Positions 7,080-17,633 are shown, counted from the first letter of the stretch. The stretch: DNA of 64,000 nt from Acidobacteriaceae bacterium (GCA_903642235.1 CAHJWL010000004.1:1-64000), one strand, 5' to 3'. Notes: generated by a model not told the origin, from the sequence alone. A program made the numbers and translations.

Positions 7080-7494
7080 CATCAATGTTTGGCTCGCACT
7101 CGCGTACTCACACCATGGGCATCATCGAAACGCCCGGCGCTGGTACGAGTCTTTGTCGAGCAGCGAAGAGCTTGTTTTTTGCCGACACACGCAGATGGGG
7201 TTACTTCGTCTTCTGACACGGAGCGCCATTATGGGCGAAGACGTCAAGTCGCAGATTGAGGCATGGCGGATCTATGACTCGATGTTTGTTGGGTCGGCTA
7301 TCCGCTTTCTGGAAGAGCCTCCCGGTCTCGATGAACCATTCCGCCAGCTTGCCCGATCTTCGCAGGCAACACCGCAGGACTGGGCGGACTCGTACCTAGC
7401 TGCCTTCGCAAAGCAGGCGTCTCTGCGCCTCGTCACCTTCGATAAAGCGCTGCACGGGCGTGCGCGAGGTTCGCTCCTGCTCGCGGCTACCTAG
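7057..7494 (+). CDS. vapC: VapC-type PIN-domain ribonuclease toxin
   Basis: A 145-aa PIN protein. Conserved acidic residues are Asp8 (FPDINVWLA), Asp111 (WADSYLAAFA) and Asp129 (LVTFDKAL). The usual second Glu is occupied by Gln46 in FCRHTQMGLLRLLT, a substitution common in one VapC subfamily. PIN toxins cut RNA in a metal-dependent way, and many VapCs cut tRNA or rRNA; the target here cannot be told. The start overlaps the end of vapB by 23 nt. Confidence 0.88.
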   Translation: MILSIFPDINVWLALAYSHHGHHRNARRWYESLSSSEELVFCRHTQMGLLRLLTRSAIMGEDVKSQIEAWRIYDSMFVGSAIRFLEEPPGLDEPFRQLARSSQATPQDWADSYLAAFAKQASLRLVTFDKALHGRARGSLLLAAT

Positions 7495-7512
7495 AAGCAG
7501 GGGAACGGCAAT

Positions 7513-9300
<1,788 letters not shown>

Positions 9301-10161
9301 TTAGCGGGGGAACTTCTTGCCGAGGAGGGTGGAGTCGAGGCGGGCGGCGACGGCGGGGAAGGCTTCGGTCGCGCCGGTAAAGCGGAGGTCGTCGACGGAG
9401 GAGATGAGAGGGATGTTGGTGCGAAGGGTGGCTAGGTCGCGAAAGAGGTGGGCGAGTTTCTGGTCGCGGACGAGGTTTTCGGCGAGGGCGCGGGGGCTGG
9501 TGACGGGGACGTGCCAGTCGCGGGAGTCGGCGGGGATGCCTTCGAGGTGGCCGAAGCGGGCGAGGACGGCTGCGGCGGATTTCGCGCCCCAGCCGGGGAG
9601 GCCGGGGAAGCCGTCGGCGGTGTCGCCGACGAGAGCGAGGTAGTCGGGGATGGAGGCGGGTGGGACACCGAATTTGGCGACGACGCCCGCTTCATCGCGG
9701 GTGACGCGTTTGCGGCGGTCGAGCTGGACGACGTGGGCGCCGCGGACGCACTGGGCGAGATCTTTGTCGGGGGTGCAGATGAGGACCTGCTCGACGCGCT
9801 TGTCGTCGCTGCAGAAGGCAGCTGCGGATGCTAAGGCGTCGTCGGCTTCCCACTCGACCATGGGCCAGACGACGACGCCGAGGGCGGTGAGAGCTTCTTC
9901 GAGGAGAGGGAACTGCGCGAGGAGCTCGGGCGGGGTGCCTTCGCCGGTTTTATAACCGGGGTAGAGATTGTTGCGGAAGCTCTCGATGACGTGGTCGGTG
10001 GCGACGCCGAGGTGGGTGGCGCCCTCTTCGATCATCTTGAGGACGGAGGTAAGGACGCCACGAACGGCGGCGACCTCCATGCCGGCCTTGTCCTTCATGG
10101 ACGGGAGGGCGTGGAAGTGGCGGAAGAGCTCGTAGGTGCCGTCGATGAGGTGGACTTGCAT
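9301..10161 (-). CDS. Stand-alone 5'-3' exonuclease / flap endonuclease
   Basis: A 286-aa protein resembling the 5'-nuclease domain of DNA polymerase I without a polymerase. Seen: LIDGTYELFRHFHAL at the N terminus (first metal Asp), EWEADDALASAA (acidic cluster ~100-112), TPDKDLAQCV (~130-140), and LVGDTADGFPGLPGWGAKSA (~176-195), a helix-hairpin-helix-type DNA contact with further metal-binding Asp residues. The arginine helical arch usually following is FRNNLYPGYKTG. It should remove 5' flaps or RNA primers. Stand-alone copies (Xni-like) occur beside polA in several bacteria. Confidence 0.88.
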   Translation of the reverse strand: MQVHLIDGTYELFRHFHALPSMKDKAGMEVAAVRGVLTSVLKMIEEGATHLGVATDHVIESFRNNLYPGYKTGEGTPPELLAQFPLLEEALTALGVVVWPMVEWEADDALASAAAFCSDDKRVEQVLICTPDKDLAQCVRGAHVVQLDRRKRVTRDEAGVVAKFGVPPASIPDYLALVGDTADGFPGLPGWGAKSAAAVLARFGHLEGIPADSRDWHVPVTSPRALAENLVRDQKLAHLFRDLATLRTNIPLISSVDDLRFTGATEAFPAVAARLDSTLLGKKFPR

Positions 10162-10181
10162 GGTGGCAGGGCAAAGGGCTT

Positions 10182-10267
10182 AGGAACAGAGAGGCGAAAG
10201 AGAAAAACCAGAACAGAAGAGCGAAACAGAGAGGCGAAACAGAAGAGCGAGAACGGGAAGCGAGAGA
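10182..10267 (+). repeat. Purine-rich degenerate short repeats
   Basis: GAACAGAGAGGCGAAAGAG-type motifs recur about five times with a period of roughly 16-18 nt (ACAGAAGAGCGA, ACAGAGAGGCGA). The tract lies between the DUF4126 gene and the exonuclease gene, almost all A and G on this strand. Confidence 0.7.
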
Positions 10268-10287
10268 ACTGCAGGGGCGAGGGCGGG

Positions 10288-10908
10288 TTAGTCGCCGGGA
10301 AGCTGGAGGGCGGCCTCGGGGCCGCTGCCGAAGCGGGCGAGCAGGCGGCGAAGGGCGCGGAAGAGGGCGCGGGCGGCGAGGACAGCGGCGGCGAGCAGGA
10401 GGAGAGCGGTGGCGGCAGCGGCTACGGGATGGTGGGTGGCGAGCCAGGTGACGCCGATGGCGACGGCGTCCTCGGTGGTGGAGAGGGCGATGTTCGAGAG
10501 GGGCTCGGGGCTGGGGGTGACGGCGGCGCGGACGGCGTTTTTGGAACCGTGGGTGAGGAGCGCAATGCCGGCGCCGGCGGAGGTGGCGAGCAGCTGCATG
10601 CCGGGCGAGAGATGGCTGGTGGCCTGGTAGGCAACGAGGGCGGCGATAGGGATGCGGATGAAGGTGTGGAGGGCGTTCCAGACGAGATCGAGCGCGGGGA
10701 TCTTGTCGACGATGAACTCGGCGGCGAAGAGCAGGCCGGCGGCGACGAGGACCCAGGTGTGCGCGAGCGTGTCGAGGCCGGAGGGGAGGGCGACCCAATG
10801 GAGGCGGCTGAGCAGGCCGAGGGTGAAGACGGTGGCGTAGACGTTGAGCCCGGCGGCGAAGCTGGCGGCGATGACGAGGGCAGCGAGATTGGCCGGGGAG
10901 AAGGGCAT
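10288..10908 (-). CDS. DUF4126 family membrane protein
   Basis: 206 aa from the ATG at 10908. Several hydrophobic segments are visible: LAALVIAASFAAGLNVYATV at the N terminus, WVLVAAGLLFAAEFIVDKIP, and a C-terminal AAAATALLLLAAAVLAARAL span ending in a basic tail. The EFIVDKIPALD motif in the second span fits the DUF4126 family. It is an inner-membrane protein of unknown function. No Shine-Dalgarno; a TACAAT box is 7 nt upstream. A longer frame to 11118 crosses the dispersed repeat and is not real. Confidence 0.8.
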   Translation of the reverse strand: MPFSPANLAALVIAASFAAGLNVYATVFTLGLLSRLHWVALPSGLDTLAHTWVLVAAGLLFAAEFIVDKIPALDLVWNALHTFIRIPIAALVAYQATSHLSPGMQLLATSAGAGIALLTHGSKNAVRAAVTPSPEPLSNIALSTTEDAVAIGVTWLATHHPVAAAATALLLLAAAVLAARALFRALRRLLARFGSGPEAALQLPGD

Positions 10909-10915
10909 GTGCGGG

Positions 10916-10921
10916 ATTGTA
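10916..10921 (-). promoter_or_regulatory. Putative -10 box (TACAAT), leaderless start
   Basis: TACAAT lies 7 nt before the ATG of the DUF4126 gene, with only CCCGCAC between. Confidence 0.5.
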
Positions 10922-11084
10922 GGCCGGATTCGGGTGCGGTGGTGGGAATGTTTCTCGGGGGCCGATGCGGGGAGAGGGAGTACGCCGCTTCGCTCCGGCA
11001 GCGAAGAGCGAAATGCCGGGGGTTCTTCCGCTTTGCTCAGAATGAGAGGGAGAGGGTGGGGCGTAGATGGATGAAGGGGTTCGC

Positions 11085-11120
11085 GGTAGAGAAGCAGATC
11101 CCTACGGGATGACAACAAAG
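11085..11120 (+). repeat. Dispersed REP-like repeat, copy 6
   Basis: GGTAGAGAAGCAGATCCC and the following CTACGGGATGACAACAAAG. To its left (about 10987-11050) is a companion motif with GAAATGCCGGGGGTTCTTCC. Confidence 0.8.
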
Positions 11121-11196
11121 GGGAGGACTGTGGCTGGAGAAGCAGGTCCGTCCACTTCGGTCGGGAGGATAGGGCATGGGGGGAAGAGGCAAGAGA

Positions 11197-11222
11197 AAAG
11201 GCAGCCTGGTTGGGCTGCCTTT
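11197..11222 (-). terminator. Rho-independent terminator of the cold-shock gene
   Basis: On the minus strand a 10-bp perfect stem (AAAGGCAGCC paired with GGCTGCCTTT) with a 6-nt loop is followed by TTCTCTT. It lies 25 nt after the stop of the cold-shock gene. Confidence 0.85.
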
Positions 11223-11246
11223 CTCGAGACTGCTGAAGCTCAGCGC

Positions 11247-11447
11247 TTATGCAACCTGAACGTTCTCTGCCTGCCAGCCCTTGGGGCCCTTGACGACATT
11301 GAACTGAACGCTCTGGCCTTCCTGAAGCGAACGGAAGCCGTTGCTCTGGATGGCGGTGTGATGAACGAAGACATCTTCGCCATTTGCGCGGCTGAGAAAA
11401 CCAAAACCTTTAGCGTCGTTGAACCACTTTACTGTGCCTGTTTCCAT
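11247..11447 (-). CDS. Cold-shock domain protein
   Basis: A 66-aa single OB-fold protein of the CspA family. RNP1 is GFGFLSR and RNP2 is DVFVHHTAI, after the usual [12 protein letters not shown] start. It binds single-stranded RNA or DNA and acts as an RNA chaperone in the cytoplasm. The ATG at 11447 has AAGGA 8 nt upstream, and a clean intrinsic terminator follows. It is monocistronic. Confidence 0.96.
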   Translation of the reverse strand: METGTVKWFNDAKGFGFLSRANGEDVFVHHTAIQSNGFRSLQEGQSVQFNVVKGPKGWQAENVQVA

Positions 11448-11640
11448 GATGATTGTCCTTGTGGGGCTTATGTACCGCGAATGCAATTTGGAGTTTTATT
11501 TGCGAGTCGCGTTTAGCAGAACACACAAGAAAAACCAGATCCAAGTTCACGATCAGTCTCTATTCTACACGGACTGCAGAAAGTTGCCAGAGAATGTGAA
11601 AGCGAGTTCTCGGCACGAGAGGACAGGCGTGGGGATCGGG

Positions 11641-12111
11641 ATGGTGGCGCAGCGGTGGGCGTTGCAGCAGATGGAAATGATGGCGGAGCGGACGGGCCGG
11701 CTGCGCGGGCGGCCCAGGCATCTGCTGGTAGGTGAGCGCGGGGAGCGGGAGGCGGTGTTCTACCTGCGGGCGCAGGGATACACGGTGGTGGCGCGGCGAT
11801 GGCGGACGGGGCGGCTGCGCGGGGATGCCGACGTGATTGCGTGGGACGAGGATGCCCTGTGCTTTGTCGAGGTGAAGACGCGGGCGGAGCGAAAGGTGAT
11901 GGATCCGGCAGAGGCGGCCGTCGGTGAGGACAAGCGGCGCATGCTGCGGAGGATGGCGGACGCGTACCTGCGCGGGTTTCCGGAAGAGGAGCGTGGGCGG
12001 GTGGTGGTGCGATTCGATGTGCTGGCGGTGTATCTGGCGGGAACGGCGGCGAGGGGAGCCAGGGGAGCCGAGTTCGAGTTGTTCCGGGGGGCGTTCGGGC
12101 GGCGGGAGTGA
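11641..12111 (+). CDS. YraN/UPF0102 family putative endonuclease
   Basis: 156 aa from the ATG at 11641 (GGGGATCGGG upstream); an alternative ATG at 11671 is possible. The core has GERGEREAVFYLRAQGYTVV, then RRWRTGRLRGDADVIAWDED and FVEVKTR, which form the D...E-x-K nuclease-like motif of the Holliday-junction-resolvase fold. It is longer than typical YraN (~120 aa) by an N-terminal Arg-rich tail and a C-terminal extension. The cellular role of YraN is not established. Confidence 0.85.
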   Translation: MVAQRWALQQMEMMAERTGRLRGRPRHLLVGERGEREAVFYLRAQGYTVVARRWRTGRLRGDADVIAWDEDALCFVEVKTRAERKVMDPAEAAVGEDKRRMLRRMADAYLRGFPEEERGRVVVRFDVLAVYLAGTAARGARGAEFELFRGAFGRRE

Positions 12112-12328
12112 GGCCTGGCATAGGGGCTCCCGATGCAAAATGCGGGGTCTCTGCGCTTCGACTCCGCTCCGCTTCGGCTTTGATCGAGATGACGGCTTCA
12201 TCTGGTTGCAACGGGAGTGTGTTCTGCCGGTGTTCCGGTGTATTCGAGCTGTGTCGCAGGAGTAGATTGCTCTCATACAGTTGTGCTGCGCACGCGACTG
12301 AGATCGAGCAGGATGGGGAGCTGAAACG

Positions 12329-12814
12329 ATGACGCTGCTGAATGCACCGATCTACAACGAGACAAGCGAGAAGCGGAAGCTGGGGCTCCTGATCGCGGGT
12401 GGCGTGATCCTTGCACTCGCTTTTTTGGGCGGGATTGGCGGGTTTCTGCTGGGCCATGGGTGGTTCTTTTCAAACCTGAAGGCCGAGCACGTGGTGAACA
12501 ACTTCTTTGACGCGCTGCAAAACAAGGACTATGCGACTGCATACGGGATCTGGATGCATGACGCAAAGTGGCAGGAGCATCCGGACAAATACGACTACAA
12601 GCTGAAGCGGTTTACCGAGGATTGGACGACGGCGAGTGACTTTGGGCCGATCACGTCGCACCACGTGGATATTTCAAAGACAGATGGGACGGGGAACTTC
12701 GGGACGGGCATCATTGTGGCGGTGCGGGTGAATGGGGAGAAGAAGGCGTTTATGTGGTACCAGAAGAGCGATGGCACGCTGACGTATCCGGCACCGCATC
12801 AGCTCGAGTACTAG
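12329..12814 (+). CDS. Membrane-anchored hypothetical protein
   Basis: A 161-aa protein with one N-terminal membrane span (~17-42, KLGLLIAGGVILALAFLGGI) and an external alpha+beta domain. The segment AEHVVNNFFDALQNKDYATAY resembles the first helix of NTF2-like or DUF4864-type folds, but I do not assign a family. GGGGAG lies 7 nt before the ATG. The 217-nt gap before it holds only a degenerate repeat (around AAATGCGGGGTCTCTGCGC). No function is proposed. Confidence 0.65.
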   Translation: MTLLNAPIYNETSEKRKLGLLIAGGVILALAFLGGIGGFLLGHGWFFSNLKAEHVVNNFFDALQNKDYATAYGIWMHDAKWQEHPDKYDYKLKRFTEDWTTASDFGPITSHHVDISKTDGTGNFGTGIIVAVRVNGEKKAFMWYQKSDGTLTYPAPHQLEY

Positions 12815-12944
12815 AGGCTTTCTAATAGCAATATTGGATGCTCGCGTCGCTGCGCTCCGTGGTCGAAGTGAAATGCGGGGGGTTCCTCGGCTACGCCTCG
12901 GAATGAGGCCCAAGATGCGCTGACGGAGTACGGCTGACGTTCAC

Positions 12945-12981
12945 GGTAGAGAAGCAGATCCCTACGGGATGACAACAAAAA
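12945..12981 (+). repeat. Dispersed REP-like repeat, copy 7
   Basis: Within duplication copy A; core AGCAGATCCCTACGGGATGA. Confidence 0.8.
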
Positions 12982-13178
12982 ACAGCGGCAAGGACGAGGG
13001 CTACTGCACGTCACCAGTCGAGTACTAAGAGGCTTAGGGTCTCCTGGCGATGGTTTTCTAGTAGAGGTGTTGATGCTCGCGTCGCTGCGCTCCGTGGTTG
13101 AAGCGAAATGCGGGGTTCCTCGGCTACGCCTCGGAATGAGGCCCAAGATGCGCTGACGGAGTACGGCTGACGTTCACG

Positions 13179-13214
13179 GTAGAGAAGCAGATCCCTACGG
13201 GATGACAACAAAAA
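13179..13214 (+). repeat. Dispersed REP-like repeat, copy 8
   Basis: Within duplication copy B; identical core. Confidence 0.8.
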
Positions 13215-13259
13215 ACAGCGGCAAGGACGAGGGCTACTGCACATCACCAGGTAATTTGC

Positions 13260-14450
13260 TCAGGAGAGATCGGGTGGGGTGAGCGACAGGGCGTGGCGGA
13301 TGCCGCGGAGGGCCTGGCGGGTGCGTTCTTCGTTTTCGATGAGGGAGAAGCGGATGAAGTCGTCGCCGTGCTCGCCGAAGCCGATGCCGGGGCTGACGGC
13401 GACCTTGGCGTGGTGAAGCAGGTGTTTTGAGAACTCGAGCGAGCGGAGGTGGCGGAAGGGCTCGGGAATGCGGGTCCAGGCAAACATGGTGGCGCGGGGC
13501 GAGTCGGTCTGCCAGCCGAGGCGGTTGAGGCCACCCACGAGGGCGTCGCGGCGGCTGCGGTAGATCTCGGTGATGTCTGTGACGCATTGCTGTGGGCCCT
13601 CAAGGGCGCAGATGCTGGCGACCTGAAGCGGGGTGAAGGTGCCGTAGTCGAAGTAGCTCTTGATGCGGCTGAGAGCGGCGACGAGGGTGGGGTTGCCGAC
13701 CATGAAGCCGACGCGCCAGCCGGGCATGTTGTAGGACTTCGACAGCGTGAAGAATTCCGCGGCGATGTCTTTGGCGCCGGGGACCTGCATGATGGACGGC
13801 GGTTTGTAACCATCAAAGGCGATGTCGGCGTAGGCGAAGTCGTGGACGAGCCAGACGCCGAACTCCTTGCAGAGCGCGACGAGGCGCTCGAGGAAGGGCA
13901 GGTCGACACATTGGGCGGTCGGGTTTGCGGGGAAGTTGACGATGAGGAGCTTGGGCCGCGGGGTCATGCGCGGAATGGTCTCCTCGATCTCGGCGAGGAA
14001 CTCGGTGGTGGAGTGGACGGGCAGCGAGAGGATGTCAGCGCCGGCGATGACGGGGCCGTAGATGTGGATGGGGTAGCTGGGGTTGGGGACGAGGACGGTG
14101 TCGCCGCGATCGAGGACGGCGAGGCAGAGGTGGGCGATGCCTTCTTTCGAGCCGATGGTGACGATGGCCTCGGTGGCTGGGTCGAGGTCGATGTTGTAAC
14201 GCGAACCGTACCAGTTACAAATCGCCTTGCGGAGGCGGGGAATGCCTTTCGAAAGGGAGTAGCGGTGGGTGCGCTGCTTGCGCGCGGCCTCGATCATCTT
14301 GTCGACGATGTGAGCGGGGGTGGCGCCGTCGGGATTTCCCATGCCGAAGTCGATGATGTCTTCGCCGCGCTTGCGGGCGGCGGCCTTGAGCTCGCCGGTT
14401 ATGTTGAAGACGTAGGGCGGAAGGCGCTGGAGGCGGGGAAAGCTGTCCAT
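13260..14450 (-). CDS. alaC: PLP-dependent class I/II aminotransferase, AlaC type
   Basis: A 396-aa fold-type I aminotransferase. The PLP lysine is in TLSKSYNMPGWRVG (Lys ~238), with VNFPANPTAQ and DFAYADIAFDG supplying ring and phosphate contacts and FIRFSLIENEERTRQAL at the C terminus. IDFGMGNPDGATP and the YSLSKGIPRLR block are typical of AlaC, which makes alanine from pyruvate and glutamate. Specificity is inferred from the family only. TAGCAT 6 nt before the ATG and no Shine-Dalgarno suggest a leaderless mRNA. Divergent to rbsK, starts 44 nt apart. Confidence 0.88.
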   Translation of the reverse strand: MDSFPRLQRLPPYVFNITGELKAAARKRGEDIIDFGMGNPDGATPAHIVDKMIEAARKQRTHRYSLSKGIPRLRKAICNWYGSRYNIDLDPATEAIVTIGSKEGIAHLCLAVLDRGDTVLVPNPSYPIHIYGPVIAGADILSLPVHSTTEFLAEIEETIPRMTPRPKLLIVNFPANPTAQCVDLPFLERLVALCKEFGVWLVHDFAYADIAFDGYKPPSIMQVPGAKDIAAEFFTLSKSYNMPGWRVGFMVGNPTLVAALSRIKSYFDYGTFTPLQVASICALEGPQQCVTDITEIYRSRRDALVGGLNRLGWQTDSPRATMFAWTRIPEPFRHLRSLEFSKHLLHHAKVAVSPGIGFGEHGDDFIRFSLIENEERTRQALRGIRHALSLTPPDLS

Positions 14451-14456
14451 CGCTTG

Positions 14457-14462
14457 ATGCTA
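14457..14462 (-). promoter_or_regulatory. Putative -10 box (TAGCAT) of alaC, leaderless start
   Basis: TAGCAT then CAAGCG then ATG, the same hexamer and 6-nt spacing as before vapB. Confidence 0.45.
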
Positions 14463-14494
14463 CCAAGCGCGGTTGCGGAGGGGGAGAGTCGAAG

Positions 14495-15436
14495 ATGGTG
14501 CGGAAGCCCGTGGTGGTGGTGGGAAGTTTGAATGCGGACCTGGTGGTGCGGGCGGAGCGGTTTCCGGCGCCGGGCGAGACGCTCTGTGGCGAGAGCTTTG
14601 CCGTTTTGACGGGCGGCAAGGGCGCGAACCAGGCGGGGGCGGCGGCGCGGCTGGGCTGGCCCACCGAGATGGTGGGGCGCGTGGGGAGGGATCAGTTCGC
14701 GGAGCAGGTGCGGCGGGATCTCGAGGCGACGGGGGCGGGATGCGCTGAGGTGAAGGAGGTTGAAGGAAGTACGGGTGTCGCGGTGATCACGACGGTAGCG
14801 GGCGGGGAGAACACGATTGTGCTGGCGGCTGGGGCGAATGAGGCAATGGATGGAGAGGCGGTGGAGGCGGCATGGCCGGTGATTGCGGGTGCGGGGATGG
14901 TGCTGCTGCAGCTGGAGGTCCCGCTTGAGACGGTGGTGGAAGTGGCGCGGCGCTGTGCGGCGGCGGGGGTGCCGGTGATGCTCGATCCGGCGCCGGCACG
15001 AGAGCTGCCGGAGGAGCTGCTGCGGGCCGTGACGTGGCTGACGCCGAACGAGACGGAGGCGCGGGTGCTGTGCGGGAACTCCATGGAAGACGATGCGGGG
15101 GTGGAACGAGGGGCGGAGCAGCTGATGGCGATGGGTGTAGGGAATGTGGCGCTAAAGCTGGGCGGGCGTGGGGTGTATGTGATGACGGCGGAGACGCGGG
15201 GGCTGGTGCCGGCGTTTGCGGTGGAGGTGGTGGATACGACGGCGGCGGGGGACTGCTTCAATGGAGCGTTTGCGGTGGCGCTGCTGAGAGGTTTGGAGGT
15301 GATGGAGGCGGCGAGGTATGCGGTGGCGGCGGCGGGGCTCTCGACGACGCGGGCGGGGGCGCTGCCCTCGATGCCTACAGGGGCGGAGGTGGAGGCGTTG
15401 CTGGGTGCACGGAGCGGGGAGAGTTCCGGCTCTTGA
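14495..15436 (+). CDS. rbsK: Ribokinase (PfkB family)
   Basis: A 313-aa sugar kinase. VVGSLNADLVVRAERFPAPG starts the ribokinase fold, TGGKGANQAGAAARLG is PfkB motif 1, and DTTAAGDCFNGAF holds the anion hole and the catalytic Asp253. It phosphorylates ribose to ribose 5-phosphate in the cytoplasm. The ATG has GGGGGAGA upstream. There is no rbs transport operon beside it. The related possibility is another PfkB sugar kinase, but the NADL and GGKGANQ motifs favour ribokinase. Confidence 0.88.
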   Translation: MVRKPVVVVGSLNADLVVRAERFPAPGETLCGESFAVLTGGKGANQAGAAARLGWPTEMVGRVGRDQFAEQVRRDLEATGAGCAEVKEVEGSTGVAVITTVAGGENTIVLAAGANEAMDGEAVEAAWPVIAGAGMVLLQLEVPLETVVEVARRCAAAGVPVMLDPAPARELPEELLRAVTWLTPNETEARVLCGNSMEDDAGVERGAEQLMAMGVGNVALKLGGRGVYVMTAETRGLVPAFAVEVVDTTAAGDCFNGAFAVALLRGLEVMEAARYAVAAAGLSTTRAGALPSMPTGAEVEALLGARSGESSGS

Positions 15437-15509
15437 GGCCGACCTCCGCCGCACGCCAGCGTACCGATTTGCTTGTTGGCGACGCCGGTGTTGTCGCCGA
15501 GATGGAGTG

Positions 15510-15544
15510 GGTAGAGAAGCAGATCCCTACGGGATGACAACAAG
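15510..15544 (+). repeat. Dispersed REP-like repeat, copy 9 (last in window)
   Basis: GGTAGAGAAGCAGATCCC and the following CTACGGGATGACAACAAG. No further copy occurs from here to 64 kb. Confidence 0.8.
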
Positions 15545-15578
15545 AGAGAGCCGCGGAAGGCAGAGGCGACGGGGCCAG

Positions 15579-15690
15579 GGTGTAGGGCTAGAGGTGAGGG
15601 CTTAGAGATGAGGGCTTAGAGGTGAAAGGTTAGAGGAGGTGAAGGGCTATTGGCGGTGAAGGGCTAGAGGTGAAAGGCTATTGGTGAAGA
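15579..15690 (+). repeat. Degenerate short tandem repeats
   Basis: A G-rich tract made of variants of GAGGTGAGGGCTTA / AGGTGAAAGGCTA, about seven units of ~15 nt. It lies between rbsK and the convergent TPR gene; no gene is seen. Confidence 0.75.
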
Positions 15691-15703
15691 GCCAGAGGGC
15701 GTG

Positions 15704-17521
15704 TTACGGAGTTGCCGGGGGAGAGCTTTGGGGAGCGGTGGCGGGAGGTCCCGACGTGAGGGAGGCGGCTTTCCGGCGCTCTTCGGCGGCCTCGGCTTTG
15801 CGGCCGGCCTGTTCAAGCGCGGCGGCGAGCGCGGTGTGTGCCGGCGCGGAGCCGGGATCGGCGGAGATAGCGCTCTCGAACTGGAGGATGGCTTCCTTCA
15901 CTTGCCCGCGTTTGAGGAGGACGGAGCCGCTGTCCAGGCCGAAGTTTGCCTTCTGCCGGTTGATGGCGACTCGGGTGAGGCCGGCGGCGATCCGGCGTTC
16001 CGCGGCGGCTTCCTCCTTCTTTCCTTGCGCGGCAAGGATTGCGGCCATGGTGATGTGCGGGCTGGGCTGCTCCGGGGTGAGCGCGATGGCGCGTTCCAGC
16101 GCGGTGATGGCTTTTTCGGGCTCGTTCAGCTGGCGGTAGACGCTGCCGAGGGTGGCCCAGCCCTCGCCATTGTCGGGCCGCAGGGTGAGCGCGCGTTCGA
16201 AGCTGGCGGCGGCCTCTGGGAGGCGGCTCTGCTGCATGTAGAGGATGCCGAGGGTATAGGGCGGATCCGGCAGCGAGGGATCGAGTGCGGCGGCGCGATT
16301 GAACTCCGGAATGGCGGCCACGAGGTCGTCCTTGAGCTTGAGGGCGAGAGCAAGATCGTAGTGCAACTGCGGGCTATCGGGGTCGAGCGCAAGGCCGGCG
16401 CGGAACTGAGCCAGTGCCTGGTCGAGGTTGCTTTGCTGCAGGTAAGCGACGCCGAGGTTCTCATGCAGGGTGGGGTCTGCCGGACTGAGTTTGAGAGCGC
16501 GGAGATAGAACGGAATGCCGCCCACGGCGTCGCCGGTCTGAACATGCGCCAGACCAGTGTTGATCAGGAGCTCAGGGTCGTTGGGCCGGAGGCGCAGGAC
16601 CTCGGCAAAGAGAGGGAGAGCGTGCGCCGGATCCTCGGCGGCCTGATAGGTAAGGGCGAGCCGGTATCGAAGATCGACGGCGCTTGAGGCCGAAGGAGAC
16701 AAGGTTGCGAGGCTGTTCTCGAGAGCGGTGATGGCCTCCGGTTCGCGGTGGCTCTCGACCAGAGCGCGGGCGAACTGGAGGGTGTATGCGGTCCTGGTTG
16801 GGTCAAGGGCGCAGGCACGCCCAAGCGCGGCGGCGGCCTGGGCCGGCCGGTGGGTCTCAAGCTGTACGGAGCCGAGATGGAATGCGGCGGAGGCGAGAGT
16901 GCTATCGACCTGGAGTGCGCGCGTGAGCGTTTCTTCTGCCAGACTGAAGTTTTTCTGGTGCGCCTGCACGGTGCCGAGGGCGTCAAGGAGGGTTGCATCG
17001 TTGGGCGCCGCGGCTGTGGCGTGGGCGAGCAGAGCTTCGGCGCCGGGGAGATCGCCCGCGGCGTCGAGGGAGGTGGCAAGGGGAAGGGCGATATCGCGGG
17101 GCGTTACCGCGTCGAGAGAGGGAGTGAGCGTCAGAAGGTGATGCAGCGTGCCGGCCGCGAGGCGATCCTGGCGGGTGACTGCAAAGGCCAGCGAAAGGCT
17201 GAGCAGCGCGGTCTGGTTGTCGGGCGAGAGATGGAGGGCGCGGTCAAGCTCGCGTATGGCGGCGGCGTTCTCTCCGGTGGCGAGCAGAACGGAGCCAAGG
17301 GCACTATGGGCGGCGGAGACACCTGGAGCGAGACGAACGGCCTGCTCGAAATGAAGGCGGGCGGCTCTTAGATCGCCTTTGGCGTAGGCGTCTGACCCGG
17401 CTTTGAAGGCGTCGGTCGCCTGCCGGATCGGGACAGATGGCGTCGCGCTGCCTGGGTTGGGCGTCTGCGCGGGAGCCTGCAGGAGAAGGAGGCCGAGTGC
17501 CGTGGCGGAGACAATTCCCAT
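15704..17521 (-). CDS. Secreted tetratricopeptide-repeat protein
   Basis: 605 aa from the ATG at 17521, which gives a clean signal peptide (MGIVSATALGLLLLQAPAQT). The rest is ~15 TPR units of 34 residues from ~30 to ~585, for example HSALGSVLLATGENAAAIREL and ENLGVAYLQQSNLDQALAQF. TPRs are protein-binding scaffolds, so a periplasmic adaptor is likely; the partner is not known. TAAAAT 10 nt before the ATG may be a -10. It is divergent to a TonB receptor gene, with ~297 nt between the starts, and faces away from it. Confidence 0.85.
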   Translation of the reverse strand: MGIVSATALGLLLLQAPAQTPNPGSATPSVPIRQATDAFKAGSDAYAKGDLRAARLHFEQAVRLAPGVSAAHSALGSVLLATGENAAAIRELDRALHLSPDNQTALLSLSLAFAVTRQDRLAAGTLHHLLTLTPSLDAVTPRDIALPLATSLDAAGDLPGAEALLAHATAAAPNDATLLDALGTVQAHQKNFSLAEETLTRALQVDSTLASAAFHLGSVQLETHRPAQAAAALGRACALDPTRTAYTLQFARALVESHREPEAITALENSLATLSPSASSAVDLRYRLALTYQAAEDPAHALPLFAEVLRLRPNDPELLINTGLAHVQTGDAVGGIPFYLRALKLSPADPTLHENLGVAYLQQSNLDQALAQFRAGLALDPDSPQLHYDLALALKLKDDLVAAIPEFNRAAALDPSLPDPPYTLGILYMQQSRLPEAAASFERALTLRPDNGEGWATLGSVYRQLNEPEKAITALERAIALTPEQPSPHITMAAILAAQGKKEEAAAERRIAAGLTRVAINRQKANFGLDSGSVLLKRGQVKEAILQFESAISADPGSAPAHTALAAALEQAGRKAEAAEERRKAASLTSGPPATAPQSSPPATP

Positions 17522-17633
17522 GCGGAACCTGATTTTAGGGCATTTGTCCGGAGGAGGGATCTCGCTGTACCGAGCAGGCGGGTTCCCGATGATGTACAGG
17601 ACGCACAATGTTACGAAATCTTAAAGATCCCCG

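Larger units (their letters stand above)
12837..13250 (+). repeat. ~180-bp tandem duplication (two copies)
   Basis: Copy A 12837-13017 and copy B 13072-13250 are nearly identical, from GATGCTCGCGTCGCTGCGCT to a CACCAG end, with a few substitutions and a 2-base indel. Each holds the companion motif GTTCCTCGGCTACGCCTCGG and one REP-like core. The duplication fills the ~445-nt gene-free interval between the membrane-anchored protein and alaC. Confidence 0.9.

Noticed and set aside
11419..11640. N-terminal extension of the yraN frame over the cold-shock gene start
   Set aside because: It is the antisense of the cold-shock gene 5' end; the later ATG fits YraN length.
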